A DNA stretch of 64,000 bases from Microbacterium hydrocarbonoxydans. Its GTDB lineage: Bacteria; Actinomycetota; Actinomycetes; Actinomycetales; Microbacteriaceae. Made by a program: the position numbers and the translations under genes. This document shows, piece by piece, positions 54,234-64,000 of the stretch. The stretch is from the NCBI RefSeq assembly GCF_023715885.1, contig NZ_JAMBOY010000002.1, forward strand, positions 62,001-126,000, in the 5' to 3' direction. Under the pieces are notes generated by a model. It ran no database searches and had not been told where the DNA came from. It saw nothing but the letters and a program-made list of their open reading frames with translations. Numbering within the stretch: position 1 is the stretch's first letter; the number at the start of each line of letters is the position of its first letter.

Positions 54234-55222
54234 CCGCCGCCGCACCCGAGGGGCGCAAGCTCCTCCGACTGGAGATCCGGAACGCCGAGACCCCCATCGA
54301 GCGCAAGCCCGAGTGGATCAAGACCAAGGCCAAGATGGGTCCGGAGTACACGGCTCTCCACTCGCTCGTGAAGAGCGAAGACCTGCACACGGTGTGTCAG
54401 GAAGCCGGCTGTCCGAACATCTTCGAGTGCTGGGAGGACCGCGAGGCCACGTTCCTCATCGGCGGTTCGCAGTGCACGAGGCGGTGCGACTTCTGTCAGA
54501 TCGACACCGGCAAGCCGGACGCCTACGACACGGACGAGCCCCGACGCGTGGCGGAGAGCGTGCAGCGGATGGGCCTGCGCTACGCCACCGTGACGAGCGT
54601 CGCGCGCGACGACCTGCCCGACACCGGCGCCTGGCTGAACGCCGAGACGGTGCGGCGGATCCATGCGCTCAACCCCAACACGGGGGTCGAGCTCCTCGCC
54701 AACGAGCACAACGCCGACCCCGCGTTCCTGGGCCAGATCTTCGAGGCACGCCCCGAGGTCTTCGCGCACAACGTGGAGACCGTCCCGCGGATCTTCAAGC
54801 GCATCCGCCCGGCGTTCAAGTACGAGCGCTCTCTCGACGTGATCACCCAGGGACGGGATGCCGGACTCATCACGAAGTCCAACCTGATCCTCGGAATGGG
54901 TGAGGAGCCGGAAGAGGTCGTCCAGGCGCTCAACGACCTGCACGAGGCCGGCTGCGACATCATCACGATCACTCAGTACCTCCGCCCGTCGCCGCGGCAC
55001 CTCCCTGTCGCACGCTGGGTGAAGCCCGCGGAGTTCGTCGAGTTCAAGGAGGAGGCGGAGCGCATCGGCTTCCTCGGTGTGCTCGCCGGTCCGCTCGTGC
55101 GCTCGTCGTACCGGGCCGGGCGGCTGTGGGCGCAGTCGATGACGTCGAAGGGACGCGAGATCCCGGCGCACCTCGCGCACATCGCGGAGAGCGCAGACCT
55201 CGGCTTCGCCCAGGCGGTCTGA
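54230..55222 (+). CDS. lipA: Lipoyl synthase
   Basis: 330 residues. A radical-SAM enzyme inserting two sulfurs into octanoyl groups. Both clusters are visible: [12 protein letters not shown] (auxiliary) and CTRRCDFCQ (radical SAM), plus the conserved terminal RSSYRAG. It forms the lipoate operon with lipB. Confidence 0.97.
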   Translation: MTAAAPEGRKLLRLEIRNAETPIERKPEWIKTKAKMGPEYTALHSLVKSEDLHTVCQEAGCPNIFECWEDREATFLIGGSQCTRRCDFCQIDTGKPDAYDTDEPRRVAESVQRMGLRYATVTSVARDDLPDTGAWLNAETVRRIHALNPNTGVELLANEHNADPAFLGQIFEARPEVFAHNVETVPRIFKRIRPAFKYERSLDVITQGRDAGLITKSNLILGMGEEPEEVVQALNDLHEAGCDIITITQYLRPSPRHLPVARWVKPAEFVEFKEEAERIGFLGVLAGPLVRSSYRAGRLWAQSMTSKGREIPAHLAHIAESADLGFAQAV

Positions 55223-55243
55223 GATCGGGAGGAGCCCCGACGG

Positions 55244-55744
55244 TCAGTCGGCGCTCATGACCGACAGCACGGCACCGTCGGAGCCGAGGTTCACCAGCAG
55301 CACGTCGTCGGTCGTGTCGGCGTCGAGCGCGTACTCGAGCACCGCGAACGGCTCGGAACCGCCGTGCTCGTCGGCCAGGATCGTCATGCTCATGAGCCGC
55401 AGTGATCGGATGATGTCGACGGCTGCATCCCCGCTGACGTCGATCAGCACGTCTTCGATCTCGTCGCCGTAGGCCTCCTGCTGCTGCAGGATGTACTCGG
55501 TCACCTCGCTGGTGCGGTCGTCGACCTCGGAGAGCATGCTGCGACGGGCGGTGCCGTCCACCGTCTCGAGGCCGGCGATGAGAGACGCCGCGATGTCGAG
55601 GGCATCGGCTGACACGTCATCCTGATCAGGAGCCGTCAGGTCGACCGTGACACTCTGATCGCCGAGTTCCACGGTCTCCGACCAGAAGATCGAGCCGTCG
55701 GGGCCCGACGACAGGAGTCCGAAGTAATCGTGTTCGATCGCCAT
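55244..55744 (-). CDS. Acidic conserved protein (DUF2004-like)
   Basis: 166 residues, strongly acidic, no TM. It starts MAIEHDYFGLLSSGPDGSIFWSETVELGDQSVTVDLTAP, which resembles the DUF2004 family, though I am not certain. The function is unknown. It stands alone between lipA (convergent) and ftsY. Confidence 0.65.
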   Translation of the reverse strand: MAIEHDYFGLLSSGPDGSIFWSETVELGDQSVTVDLTAPDQDDVSADALDIAASLIAGLETVDGTARRSMLSEVDDRTSEVTEYILQQQEAYGDEIEDVLIDVSGDAAVDIIRSLRLMSMTILADEHGGSEPFAVLEYALDADTTDDVLLVNLGSDGAVLSVMSAD

Positions 55745-55799
55745 AACGCTATGAAACCAGCCTCGTGGTCGCGGCGGTAGTCCTGTGCGCGTCGTGTCG

Positions 55800-56672
<873 letters not shown>

Positions 56673-56699
56673 GACTCCAGCCTATCCGCGCAGGGCCGC

Positions 56700-59600
56700 T
56701 CAGACCGCGGCAGCGGCGGCGCGGTCGCCGACGCGCTGCCCGACGACGGCGGACACGCCGTCCTGACGCATCGAGACGCCGTAGAGGGCGTCTGCGATCT
56801 CCATGGTGCGCTTCTGGTGCGTGATGACCAGCAGTTGCGAGCTCTCACGCAACTGCTCGAACACGGTGAGCAGACGACCGAGGTTCGCGTCGTCGAGCGC
56901 GGCCTCGACCTCGTCGAGGATGTAGAACGGGCTCGGCCGGGCCTTGAAGATCGCCACAAGGAGTGCGACTGCGGCGAGGGAGCGCTCGCCGCCGGAGAGC
57001 AGCGACAGCCGCTCGATCTTCTTCCCGACGGGTCGGACCGAGACCTCGATGCCCGTCGTGAGCATGTTGTCGGGGTCGGTGAGGGAGATGCTGCCCGAGC
57101 CGCCGGGGAACAGCAGCGGGAAGACCTGCCCGAAGGCCTCTTTCGTGTCCTCGAACGCACTGGCGAAGATCGTCTGCATCCGCTCGTCGAGGTCGGCGAT
57201 GATCGTCAGGAGGTCCTGCCGCGTCTGCGTGAGATCGGCGAGCTGCTCGGTCAGGAAGGCGTGCCGCTGCTCGAGGGCCGCGAACTCCTCGAGCGCGAGG
57301 GGGTTCACGCGACCCAGCTGCGCGAGCTTGCGTTCGGCGTCGGCGAGGCGGCGCTGCTGGATGCGGCGGTCGAACGGGATGGCCGTGTCGTCGATCAGTT
57401 CGCCGTCCGCGGGTTCGACCCCGGGATCCCGCGGTACCAACTGGTCCGGTCCATATTCCGCAACGAGAATATCTTCGTCGAGCGCGAGCTCCGAGGCGAC
57501 GCGTTCGAGCAGACTGTTGAGGTGCAGCTTCTTCTCGTGGATCTGCAGTTCGAGGCCGTGGACGCTCTCCGTGAGGCCCGCGAGGCGCTCGCGGAGCGAC
57601 GTCTCCTGCGCACGCAGGGCGGTCAACTCCTCGTTCTGGGCGGAGCGCGCAGCCTCGGCCTCCCCCAACGAGAGACGGGCTTCGGCCACGGAGCGGTCGA
57701 TCGAGTCCAGGATGCGCGGGAGCTCCGACGCGACGCCCGATGCAGCCTCCCGCTGAGCGCGACGGATCACCGCGCGACGCGCTGCCTCCGCCGCGGCATC
57801 CCGTTCCTGTTCGCGCTGGCGCTCGAGACTCGCGACCCGCGCCTGGGCAGCCCGGACTCGTTCCCGAAGTGTCTCGATCTCGAGGCGCGCGCGGACCTCG
57901 CCTTCGCGCGCGGATTCGAGCGCCTCGAGCAGGCCGTCTCGAGCCGACGCGTCGAGAACCGGTCGCGGCGCGGATACGGCGTCCTCCAGCTCCGATTTCG
58001 CGCGCGCGGCCTTCGCCTCTGCTTCCTCGACCGCTGACTGTGCCTGAGCCAGCCCTGCTTCGAGCCGATCGCACTCGGCGACCGCCGACTCGTGCGTGAC
58101 GGTGATGCGGTTCACCTGCTCTGCGTGGCTGGCCAGCGCCGCGTCGTGCTCCCGGAGTGCACGCAGCGCGTCCTTCGCCTGACGCCGCGTCGTCTCGACG
58201 AGGTCGTTCGCATCCTCGCGGGCCTCGCGCAGCGAGTCGACGATGACCTGCACCTCGGCGAGACGCTCGTTCGCGGCATCCCGCTCGGCGGCCAGTTCGA
58301 GTCGTGAACGCTCTCCCCCGGAACCCGCGCGCAGCGTCTGCGCGGTGACGACGTCACCCGTGGTCGTCACGACGGTCGTCGTCGTGTCGGCGAGAGCGTC
58401 GAGTGCCGTCCGCGCGCTCCTCGCCTCGTCGAGGTCACCGGCGATGAGCACGTGCGACAGGATGCCGAGCACGCCGGCCGGTGCTGTGACGGTCTCCACG
58501 GCGGGCGTGACGCCCGGAAGCTCTGGCAGCTGCACGGCAGGGCGGATCGCGTCGGCCACGACGAAGTCGACCACACCCCGCCCCTGCGATTCGGCGTCGC
58601 CGGCGAGGGCGAAGGCGTGCTGCGCCTCATCCACGAGCACGCCCTCGGCAAGGGGGCCGAGCACAGCGGCGATCGCGGCTTCGAAACCCGCCTTGACCTG
58701 CACCGCGTCGCCGACGAGACCGCGGATGCCGTCTCCCCCGGTCTTCACGATCTCCGCTGCGCCTCCAGAGAGTGCGAGAGCGCTCCCGAGTGCTGCGGCC
58801 TTCGCCGTGAGCGCATCGACCTCGCGCTCCGCGGCATGCAGTCGCTCTCGGAGCGTCTCCCGCTCCGTCTCGGCAGCGGTCGCCGCGCGCTGCGCGCTCT
58901 CGTAGGCAGCGGAATACTCGGCCGCCGTGCCCTCGGGTGCTTCTGCGGTGTCGATGGCCTCCAGCGCCTCGGCGGCCTCGCGTCGCCGGATGTGAGCGGC
59001 CTCGAGAGCGTTCTCCTGCCGCAGCACCGCGCCGCGCACCGCCGCGAGAGCCGACGCCGCGGCATCCGCTGCGCCGCGCAGCGAGGTGAGCCTCATGTCG
59101 TATTCCGAGACCAGAGCGCTCTGCTCGGCGATGTCGACGTCGAGCGTGTCGAGCTCGGCGCGGGCGCTCACGACCTCGCGGCTCGCGGCTGCGGCTGCGT
59201 CCTGCGCATCGCCGAGCCCCTCGGAGATCTCGGTGATCTCGGCCTTGGCCTCGTCGATCGTCGCCTGAGTGACGGTCACCGCCGTGACGGCCGCGTCATC
59301 CTCCTCGGAGCCGAGCAGCGCGAGTCGCTGATTGGCGAGCGTGTACAGACCGCGCATGCGCTCCTGCACCTGCTCAAGCCCGAACGCCACGCCGCGAGCC
59401 TGATCGACTGCCACCGAGTTCTGGTCCTGCTCGAGGCGCGCGATGTTCGCCCGCACAGTCTCCGCCTGATCGCTGAGCACGAGCCGTTCCGTGTGACGCT
59501 CGTGCTCCGTTCGCGTGTGGTCGGCCAACGCTGTGCGCAGGGCGACGACGTCGTCGGCGAAGATCCGCGCCTTGGCGTCCCGCACGACCGCTGCGATCGT

Positions 59601-60248
59601 CTGCGCCTCGCGCGCGATCTCGGCCTGACGGCCAAGCGGCTTCAGCTGTCGGCGGATCTCCCCGGCGAGGTCACTCAGGCGCGTGAGATTCGTCTCCATC
59701 GCGTCGAGCTTGCGGAGGGTCTTCTCCTTGCGCCGCCGGTGCTTGAGGATTCCCGCGGCCTCCTCGATGAAGCCGCGGCGGTCCTCGGGCGAGGCCTGCA
59801 GGACCGTGTCGAGGCGGCCCTGTCCGACGATCACGTGCATCTCCCGGCCGAGACCGGAATCGCTGAGCAGCTCCTGCACGTCGAGCAATCGGCAGGACTC
59901 TCCGTTGATGGCGTACTCGCTGGAGCCGTTACGGAACAGCGTGCGACTGATCGTGACCTCTGCGTACTCGATCGGCAGTGCACCGTCGGCGTTGTCGATC
60001 GTCAACTGCACCTCGGCTCGGCCGAGCGGACCCCGTGTCGAGGTGCCGGCGAAGATGACGTCCTCCATCTTGCCGCCGCGGAGGGTTTTCGCGCCCTGCT
60101 CACCCATGACCCACGCGAGGGCGTCGACGACGTTCGACTTGCCGGAGCCGTTCGGTCCGACGATGCACGTCACACCCGGTTCGAAGACGAAGCTCGTCGG
60201 CTGCGCGAAGGACTTGAACCCTTTGAGGGTCAGGCTCTTCAGATGCAT
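56700..60248 (-). CDS. smc: Chromosome segregation ATPase SMC
   Basis: 1182 residues. N-terminal head with Walker A VGPNGSGKSNVVDALAWVMGEQ, long coiled coils, a hinge around 500-640 (GIRGLVGDAVQVKAGFEAAIAAVLG), and a C-terminal head with signature LLSGGERSLAAVALL and Walker B FYILDEVEAALDDANLGR. It organises and compacts the chromosome. Several very long antisense frames inside it are composition artefacts. Confidence 0.98.
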   Translation of the reverse strand: MHLKSLTLKGFKSFAQPTSFVFEPGVTCIVGPNGSGKSNVVDALAWVMGEQGAKTLRGGKMEDVIFAGTSTRGPLGRAEVQLTIDNADGALPIEYAEVTISRTLFRNGSSEYAINGESCRLLDVQELLSDSGLGREMHVIVGQGRLDTVLQASPEDRRGFIEEAAGILKHRRRKEKTLRKLDAMETNLTRLSDLAGEIRRQLKPLGRQAEIAREAQTIAAVVRDAKARIFADDVVALRTALADHTRTEHERHTERLVLSDQAETVRANIARLEQDQNSVAVDQARGVAFGLEQVQERMRGLYTLANQRLALLGSEEDDAAVTAVTVTQATIDEAKAEITEISEGLGDAQDAAAAASREVVSARAELDTLDVDIAEQSALVSEYDMRLTSLRGAADAAASALAAVRGAVLRQENALEAAHIRRREAAEALEAIDTAEAPEGTAAEYSAAYESAQRAATAAETERETLRERLHAAEREVDALTAKAAALGSALALSGGAAEIVKTGGDGIRGLVGDAVQVKAGFEAAIAAVLGPLAEGVLVDEAQHAFALAGDAESQGRGVVDFVVADAIRPAVQLPELPGVTPAVETVTAPAGVLGILSHVLIAGDLDEARSARTALDALADTTTTVVTTTGDVVTAQTLRAGSGGERSRLELAAERDAANERLAEVQVIVDSLREAREDANDLVETTRRQAKDALRALREHDAALASHAEQVNRITVTHESAVAECDRLEAGLAQAQSAVEEAEAKAARAKSELEDAVSAPRPVLDASARDGLLEALESAREGEVRARLEIETLRERVRAAQARVASLERQREQERDAAAEAARRAVIRRAQREAASGVASELPRILDSIDRSVAEARLSLGEAEAARSAQNEELTALRAQETSLRERLAGLTESVHGLELQIHEKKLHLNSLLERVASELALDEDILVAEYGPDQLVPRDPGVEPADGELIDDTAIPFDRRIQQRRLADAERKLAQLGRVNPLALEEFAALEQRHAFLTEQLADLTQTRQDLLTIIADLDERMQTIFASAFEDTKEAFGQVFPLLFPGGSGSISLTDPDNMLTTGIEVSVRPVGKKIERLSLLSGGERSLAAVALLVAIFKARPSPFYILDEVEAALDDANLGRLLTVFEQLRESSQLLVITHQKRTMEIADALYGVSMRQDGVSAVVGQRVGDRAAAAAV

Positions 60249-60375
60249 GCGCGCACCGCGCTTCCGGGCTGGATCACGCCCTCACGCTACCGGAATCCCG
60301 CTCCAGCACCGGCATCACGCGCGGTGCGACGGCGATCGTCGCGACACCGCGACACGCCGGACACGCCCGGGATGC

Positions 60376-60405
60376 TTGACGTCAGCTGTGAGCTTTCGCT
60401 ACCGT
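60376..60405 (+). promoter_or_regulatory. Promoter of the leader-peptide/GNAT transcript
   Basis: TTGACG (60376-60381), 18 bases, TACCGT (60400-60405): the best consensus-like promoter in the window. It places the transcript start near 60412, about 30 bases before the leader ORF. The smc start is 128 bases away in the opposite direction. Confidence 0.65.
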
Positions 60406-60440
60406 GAACCTCCGGATCGCCACACGAAAGGAGGTTACCG

Positions 60441-60551
60441 ATGATGATCACTCAGCTGAACGCACAGGCCACAGGCCTCGCCGCGCCCTTTGCGCCGCGC
60501 TTTGCGCACTCGGTAACCGCCGGCGTCCGTCGCAGCAGCGCTCTGTCCTAG
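60441..60551 (+). CDS. 36-residue leader peptide
   Basis: ATG 60441 to TAG 60551. AAAGGAGG lies seven to fourteen bases upstream, a perfect anti-16S match and the strongest ribosome site seen here. The peptide begins MMITQLNAQATGLAAPF and ends GVRRSSALS; no TM. A short ORF with such a site, right behind a good promoter and 218 bases before the next gene, looks like a regulatory leader. That gap contains small hairpins (e.g. GATCCT-C-AGGATC near 60621-60633) but no clear terminator. Confidence 0.55.
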   Translation: MMITQLNAQATGLAAPFAPRFAHSVTAGVRRSSALS

Positions 60552-60769
60552 AGCCGCAGCAGCAGGACTCCGCCCGTTCTCGGGCGTCCTCCTCGCGCGC
60601 CATCGTGCCGCCCCGCCCTGATCCTCAGGATCACGGCCTCCCGCCGACCCCGGCACCCGCTCTCCGCGGTCCTTCCGGGCTCGTGCTCTCACCGCGCTAC
60701 CCCTTACTCGAGGAGTCCGCGCCGACTGCGTCATCGCATGCACAACCATCACCACTCGAAGGAATCATC

Positions 60770-61048
60770 GTGAACGCCACGCTGTACCGCTCCACCACCC
60801 ACCCACCGGATACCGGGGACCAGCAGGTCCTCCACATCCCCGCACCCGACGACCTGCATCGCCTCGCGCTCGCAGACCGTCTCTCCCTCCGCATCGGCCT
60901 GTGGCTGCTGCAGAGGGCGCAGCGCCCCAGACGGGAACGCCGTTCCTCCCGCGTCTCCGGCGATCCGCTCGCTCTCGACCGGCGGGAACGCTCCGTCGCC
61001 GAGACGTACGCTCTGCTCACCTTCGACCTGCAGCGCCAGCTGCGCTGA
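60770..61048 (+). CDS. Hypothetical 92-residue protein
   Basis: From GTG 60770, which has GAAGGA seven bases upstream. Basic C-terminal half (RIGLWLLQRAQRPRRERRSSRVSGD ... TYALLTFDLQRQLR), helical, no TM and no known motif. It lies in the same transcript as the leader and the GNAT genes. The longer frame beginning at 60404 overlaps the leader ORF and lacks a ribosome site. Confidence 0.6.
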   Translation: MNATLYRSTTHPPDTGDQQVLHIPAPDDLHRLALADRLSLRIGLWLLQRAQRPRRERRSSRVSGDPLALDRRERSVAETYALLTFDLQRQLR

Positions 61049-61061
61049 TCGGACGGACGAC

Positions 61062-62150
61062 ATGAGCATCGTGCTCACCGAGGATGCGACGCTGCATCCG
61101 CTCGTGCTTCCGGCGCGGGCGGATGCGACAAACGCGGGCGAGTTCCGCGAACTCGCCCGCGTTCGCAACGACGTGTACCGCGCGATCACCGGACGCGACG
61201 AACAGGACCTCGAACCCGAGGCGCTGCTGCCACTGCTGAGGTCGCGTCCCGAGCGCACCACGATCGTCTGGGCGGTTCGCGTGGCCGGCGAGATGGTCGG
61301 ACGCGCTGTCGTCGACGTCCCCCACGAGGAGGGGTCGCGTACGGCGATCGCGAGCATCGAGATCCACCCGCGGGTGTGGGGCCGGGGCATCGGCAGCGCT
61401 GTGCTCCCCCACATCGAATCAGTGGCCCGGCAGCACGGCAGGACCGTCATTCAGAACTGGACCGAGCAACCGGCGTCGTCGGGCGAACGGATCACCGCGC
61501 GCACCGGACACGGAAGCGTCCCGGACGACCATGTCTCCCGGTTCCTGCTGCGCCACGGCTTCTCGCTGGAACAGGTGTACCGGGTCAGCCGTCTCGATCT
61601 CGACGGACCCGCTGCCGGTCGCTCCACCGCCCTGCACGACGACGCGGTTCGCGCAGCCGCCGGATACCGCGTGTTGCAGTGGGAGGTGCCCACACCGCCC
61701 GAGCATCTCGACGGCTACGCGTGGCTCAAATCGCGCATGTCGACGGATGCTCCGTCGGCGGGACTCGAAGCCGATGAGGAACGGTGGGACGCCGAGCGCG
61801 TCGTCGCCGGCGAGAAGCGCATCGCCGAGATGCGCCAGCGGATGCTCGTCACCGTGGCGCAGCACGTCGACAGCGGCGAGCTCGCGGCGTTCACCGAGAT
61901 CGGCATCGGACCCGACATGACGGCCACCACTCATCAGCACGACACTCTCGTGCTCCGTGAGCACCGAGGGCATCGCCTCGGCCAGCTCGTCAAGTGCGCC
62001 GCGCTCGCGACCTGGCGAGAGATCGCCCCGCAGTCTCGGACTGTGATCACGTATAACGCCGAGGAGAACCGGCCCATGCTCTCCATCAATGAAGCCCTGG
62101 GCTTCGACGCCATCGCCTACGAAGGCGCCTGGCGGAAGGACCTCTCATGA
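61062..62150 (+). CDS. GNAT-family acetyltransferase, two-domain (copy 1)
   Basis: 362 residues with two GNAT domains: an N-terminal one (VWAVRVAGEMVGRAVVD ... IEIHPRVWGRGIGSAVL, the acetyl-CoA loop) and a C-terminal one (HDTLVLREHRGHRLGQLVKCAALA). Tandem GNAT layout occurs in mycothiol synthase and in some resistance or detoxification acetyltransferases; the substrate is unknown. The stop overlaps the start of a paralogue. Confidence 0.82.
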   Translation: MSIVLTEDATLHPLVLPARADATNAGEFRELARVRNDVYRAITGRDEQDLEPEALLPLLRSRPERTTIVWAVRVAGEMVGRAVVDVPHEEGSRTAIASIEIHPRVWGRGIGSAVLPHIESVARQHGRTVIQNWTEQPASSGERITARTGHGSVPDDHVSRFLLRHGFSLEQVYRVSRLDLDGPAAGRSTALHDDAVRAAAGYRVLQWEVPTPPEHLDGYAWLKSRMSTDAPSAGLEADEERWDAERVVAGEKRIAEMRQRMLVTVAQHVDSGELAAFTEIGIGPDMTATTHQHDTLVLREHRGHRLGQLVKCAALATWREIAPQSRTVITYNAEENRPMLSINEALGFDAIAYEGAWRKDLS

Positions 62151-63229
62151 CCACGTCCACGCTGACGATCACGCCGCTCGTGATCCCGCACTCCCTCGAC
62201 AGCGGCGACGCTGCCGACTTCCTCGCGTACGGCGAGCTCAATCGCCTCGTCTGCGATGAAGCCACCGGCATCCCGGATCTGGCGCCGGATGCCGCTCAGA
62301 TGCTCCCCGCGTGGCAGGACCAGACCGACACCCTCCACACCGGCTTCGTGGCGAGGATCGACGACGAGATCGTCGGCATGATCACGATCGACTACGCCAG
62401 GGAGGCCGATGCGCAGGCGGCCGAGATCGACGTGCTCGTGCCGCGTCGCTTCGCCGGGCACCGTGTCGAGGCTGCGCTGCTCGCGCATGCCGAGGACGAA
62501 GCGCGTGCACACGGCCGGTCGCTCATCCAGGCCTGGTCGCTGCATCGTCCGATCGAGGCGGATCGCATGATCGTGCCCCGGACCGGGTGGGGTCGCGTCC
62601 CCGCCACCGCGCTCTCCGACGCGCTCGAGGCCGACGGCTTCGTGTGCGAGCAGGTCGAACGCAACAGCGAACTCGATCTGCACGCGGATCCGTCGGTGCT
62701 CGAGCGCGCCCTCGACGAAGCCCTCGCCGTCGCAGGGCCGGACTATCGGATCGTGCAGTGGATGGCACCGACCCCCGAGGAGTACCGGGACGGGTACGCG
62801 GGCATCCTCGCGCGTCTGTCGACCGATGCGCCGAGCGGCGACATGCAGTTCGTGGCCGAGGAATGGGATGCGCAGCGCGTCGAGCGACGGGACGCGAGGT
62901 TGACGTCGGCAGGTCAGGCGTTCGCGATCACCGCGGTGCAGCACGTGCCGACCGGCGATCTCGTGGCGTACAACGAGCTGCTGATCGGGGCGGACCGCAC
63001 GGCCACGACGCACCAGTTCGGCACCCTCGTCTCGAGCGCGCATCGCGGTCACCGGCTGGGCATGATCGTCAAGTGCGCGAACCTGCTGCGCTGGCGCGAG
63101 CTGATGCCCGACTCCCCCTCCGTATCGACCTTCAACGCAGAGGAGAACCGTCCGATGCTGAGCATCAACGAAGCCCTCGGCTTCCGGGCTGTGTCGTACG
63201 CGGGAGCGTGGCAGAAGCGTCTCACGTGA
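62147..63229 (+). CDS. GNAT-family acetyltransferase, two-domain (copy 2)
   Basis: 360 residues, paralogous to copy 1: the same C-terminal block (FGTLVSSAHRGHRLGMIVKCANL, then FNAEENRPMLSINEALGF, nearly identical) while the N-terminal domains differ. In this copy the N-terminal acetyl-CoA loop is degraded (VPRRFAGHRVEAALLAHA lacks the QxxGxG/A pattern), so the domains may have divided their tasks. It overlaps copy 1 by four bases. Confidence 0.8.
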   Translation: MTTSTLTITPLVIPHSLDSGDAADFLAYGELNRLVCDEATGIPDLAPDAAQMLPAWQDQTDTLHTGFVARIDDEIVGMITIDYAREADAQAAEIDVLVPRRFAGHRVEAALLAHAEDEARAHGRSLIQAWSLHRPIEADRMIVPRTGWGRVPATALSDALEADGFVCEQVERNSELDLHADPSVLERALDEALAVAGPDYRIVQWMAPTPEEYRDGYAGILARLSTDAPSGDMQFVAEEWDAQRVERRDARLTSAGQAFAITAVQHVPTGDLVAYNELLIGADRTATTHQFGTLVSSAHRGHRLGMIVKCANLLRWRELMPDSPSVSTFNAEENRPMLSINEALGFRAVSYAGAWQKRLT

Positions 63230-63271
63230 GGATCATCCGTGCGATGTAGGCGTGACACGGTGGATCATCCG
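63230..63271. repeat. Two GGATCATCCG repeats before the ABC transporter gene
   Basis: GGATCATCCG at 63230-63239 and again at 63262-63271, 32 bases apart (three helical turns). Each contains GGAT-C-ATCC, a small palindrome. They lie in the 85-base gap upstream of the ABC gene and could be a paired operator. Confidence 0.5.
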
Positions 63272-63314
63272 CCGGTGCGACGACGCCGCGCGGAGTGATC
63301 GCGAGGCTGGAAGC

Positions 63315-64000
63315 ATGAACACTCCCGTCCTCGACGCACGATCCCTCACGAAGTCCTACGGCACCACACGAGCCCTCGCCGGGGTGGACCTGACTGTCCG
63401 CTCCGGCGAGTCCGTGGCGATCATGGGCGCTTCCGGATCGGGCAAGACCACGCTCCTGCACGTCCTCGCCGGCATCGTCACCCCGGACTCCGGCACCGTC
63501 ACCTTCCAGCCGACCACCGAACACCCCGTTGAGCTGTCGGCCCTGGGCGAGTCGGCCCGGTCACGGTTGCGACGCGAGCGCTTCGGCTTCGTGTTCCAGC
63601 AGGGCCTCCTCATCCCGGAGCTCACCGCCGTCGAGAACGTCGCGCTCGCTTCCATGATCAACGGCGTGAAGAGAGCGGATGCCGTGCATCACGCGGCATC
63701 CTGGCTCGCCGCCCTCGGGCTCGCCGGAATGGAGGACCGCCGCATCGGCGAGCTCTCCGGAGGCCAGGCGCAGCGTGTCGCGATCGCCCGTGCGCAGGCG
63801 ACGGGCGCCGACCTCGTCTTCGCGGACGAACCGACCGGTGCGCTCGACTCGCACACCTCGCACGAAGTGATGGACGCCCTGCTATGGTCGACCACGGGTC
63901 AGGGGCGGACGCTACTCGTCGTCACCCATGACCCCGAGGTCGCGACCCGCTGCTCACGGATCGTCTCGGTGCGCGACGGCCAGGTCGTCGCCCCGGCGGT
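63315..64000 (+). CDS. ABC transporter ATP-binding protein (MacB/LolD type), cut at window end
   Basis: At least 228 residues from ATG 63315, open to the window end. Walker A MGASGSGKTTLLHVLAG, Q-loop FVFQQGLLIPELTAVENVALA, signature LSGGQAQRVAIARA, Walker B LVFADEPTGALDS and the H-loop VVTHDPEV are all present. It belongs to the group working with MacB/FtsX-like permeases, expected just downstream outside the window. Confidence 0.92.
   Translation, partial: MNTPVLDARSLTKSYGTTRALAGVDLTVRSGESVAIMGASGSGKTTLLHVLAGIVTPDSGTVTFQPTTEHPVELSALGESARSRLRRERFGFVFQQGLLIPELTAVENVALASMINGVKRADAVHHAASWLAALGLAGMEDRRIGELSGGQAQRVAIARAQATGADLVFADEPTGALDSHTSHEVMDALLWSTTGQGRTLLVVTHDPEVATRCSRIVSVRDGQVVAPA

Overview
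The window is a high-GC actinobacterial chromosome segment, most likely Microbacteriaceae and probably Microbacterium. The reasons are dense overlapping (ATGA) gene junctions, a GlgE-GlgB glycogen module, and the actinobacterial order smc-ftsY ... ffh ... rpsP-KH-rimM-trmD ... rplS-lepB-rnhB-DUF2469-yraN-comM-dprA-xerC ... rpsB-tsf-pyrH-frr-cdsA, which runs along the minus strand through most of the window. No tRNA or rRNA gene was recognised.

Layout. 1-2.6 kb: end of glgE and all of glgB. 2.7-9.2 kb: a thioredoxin/TPR protein, a large membrane protein with an internal lipobox, an AI-2E-type permease, a hydrolase, a small zinc protein, a secreted lytic-transglycosylase-like protein and a DivIVA-domain protein. 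9.2-13.5 kb: cdsA, frr, pyrH, tsf and rpsB. 13.8-16.5 kb: an M23-like protein, xerC and dprA. 16.6-33.2 kb: a 16.6 kb prophage. 33.1-42.8 kb: comM (interrupted), yraN, rnhB, lepB, rplS, map, trmD, rimM and rpsP. 43-49.4 kb: a glutamate-cysteine ligase homologue and a SorC-type regulator divergent from glpD-glpF-glpK. 49.4-60.2 kb: LysR/EamA pair, ffh, TetR, lipB-lipA, ftsY and smc. 60.4-64 kb: a leader-peptide transcript with two GNAT paralogues, then an ABC transporter ATPase cut by the window end.

The main discovery is the prophage. A large serine integrase has inserted it into the 3' end of comM. An 11-bp core (GTCCACGCGAG) flanks the element, the missing last 27 codons of comM lie beside dprA at the other end, and the reconstructed attP has a perfect 7-bp inverted repeat around the core. 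The insertion replaces the ComM C-terminus with 38 phage-encoded residues. It also separates dprA from the yraN-comM-dprA operon, so two DNA-uptake/recombination genes are affected at once. The element is unusually small: integrase, a run of overlapping small genes, HNH nuclease, terminase, portal, fused protease-capsid, a 372-residue tape measure, tail proteins and a holin-like protein, with no recognisable endolysin or repressor. A winged-helix gene carries three 26-bp palindromic iterons inside its own reading frame, resembling either a lambda-O-type origin or a cosB-type packaging site. Two cargo genes at the right end lie on the comM strand, directly downstream of truncated comM, and encode a two-TM protein and a lipoprotein. 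They are candidates for lysogenic conversion or superinfection exclusion.
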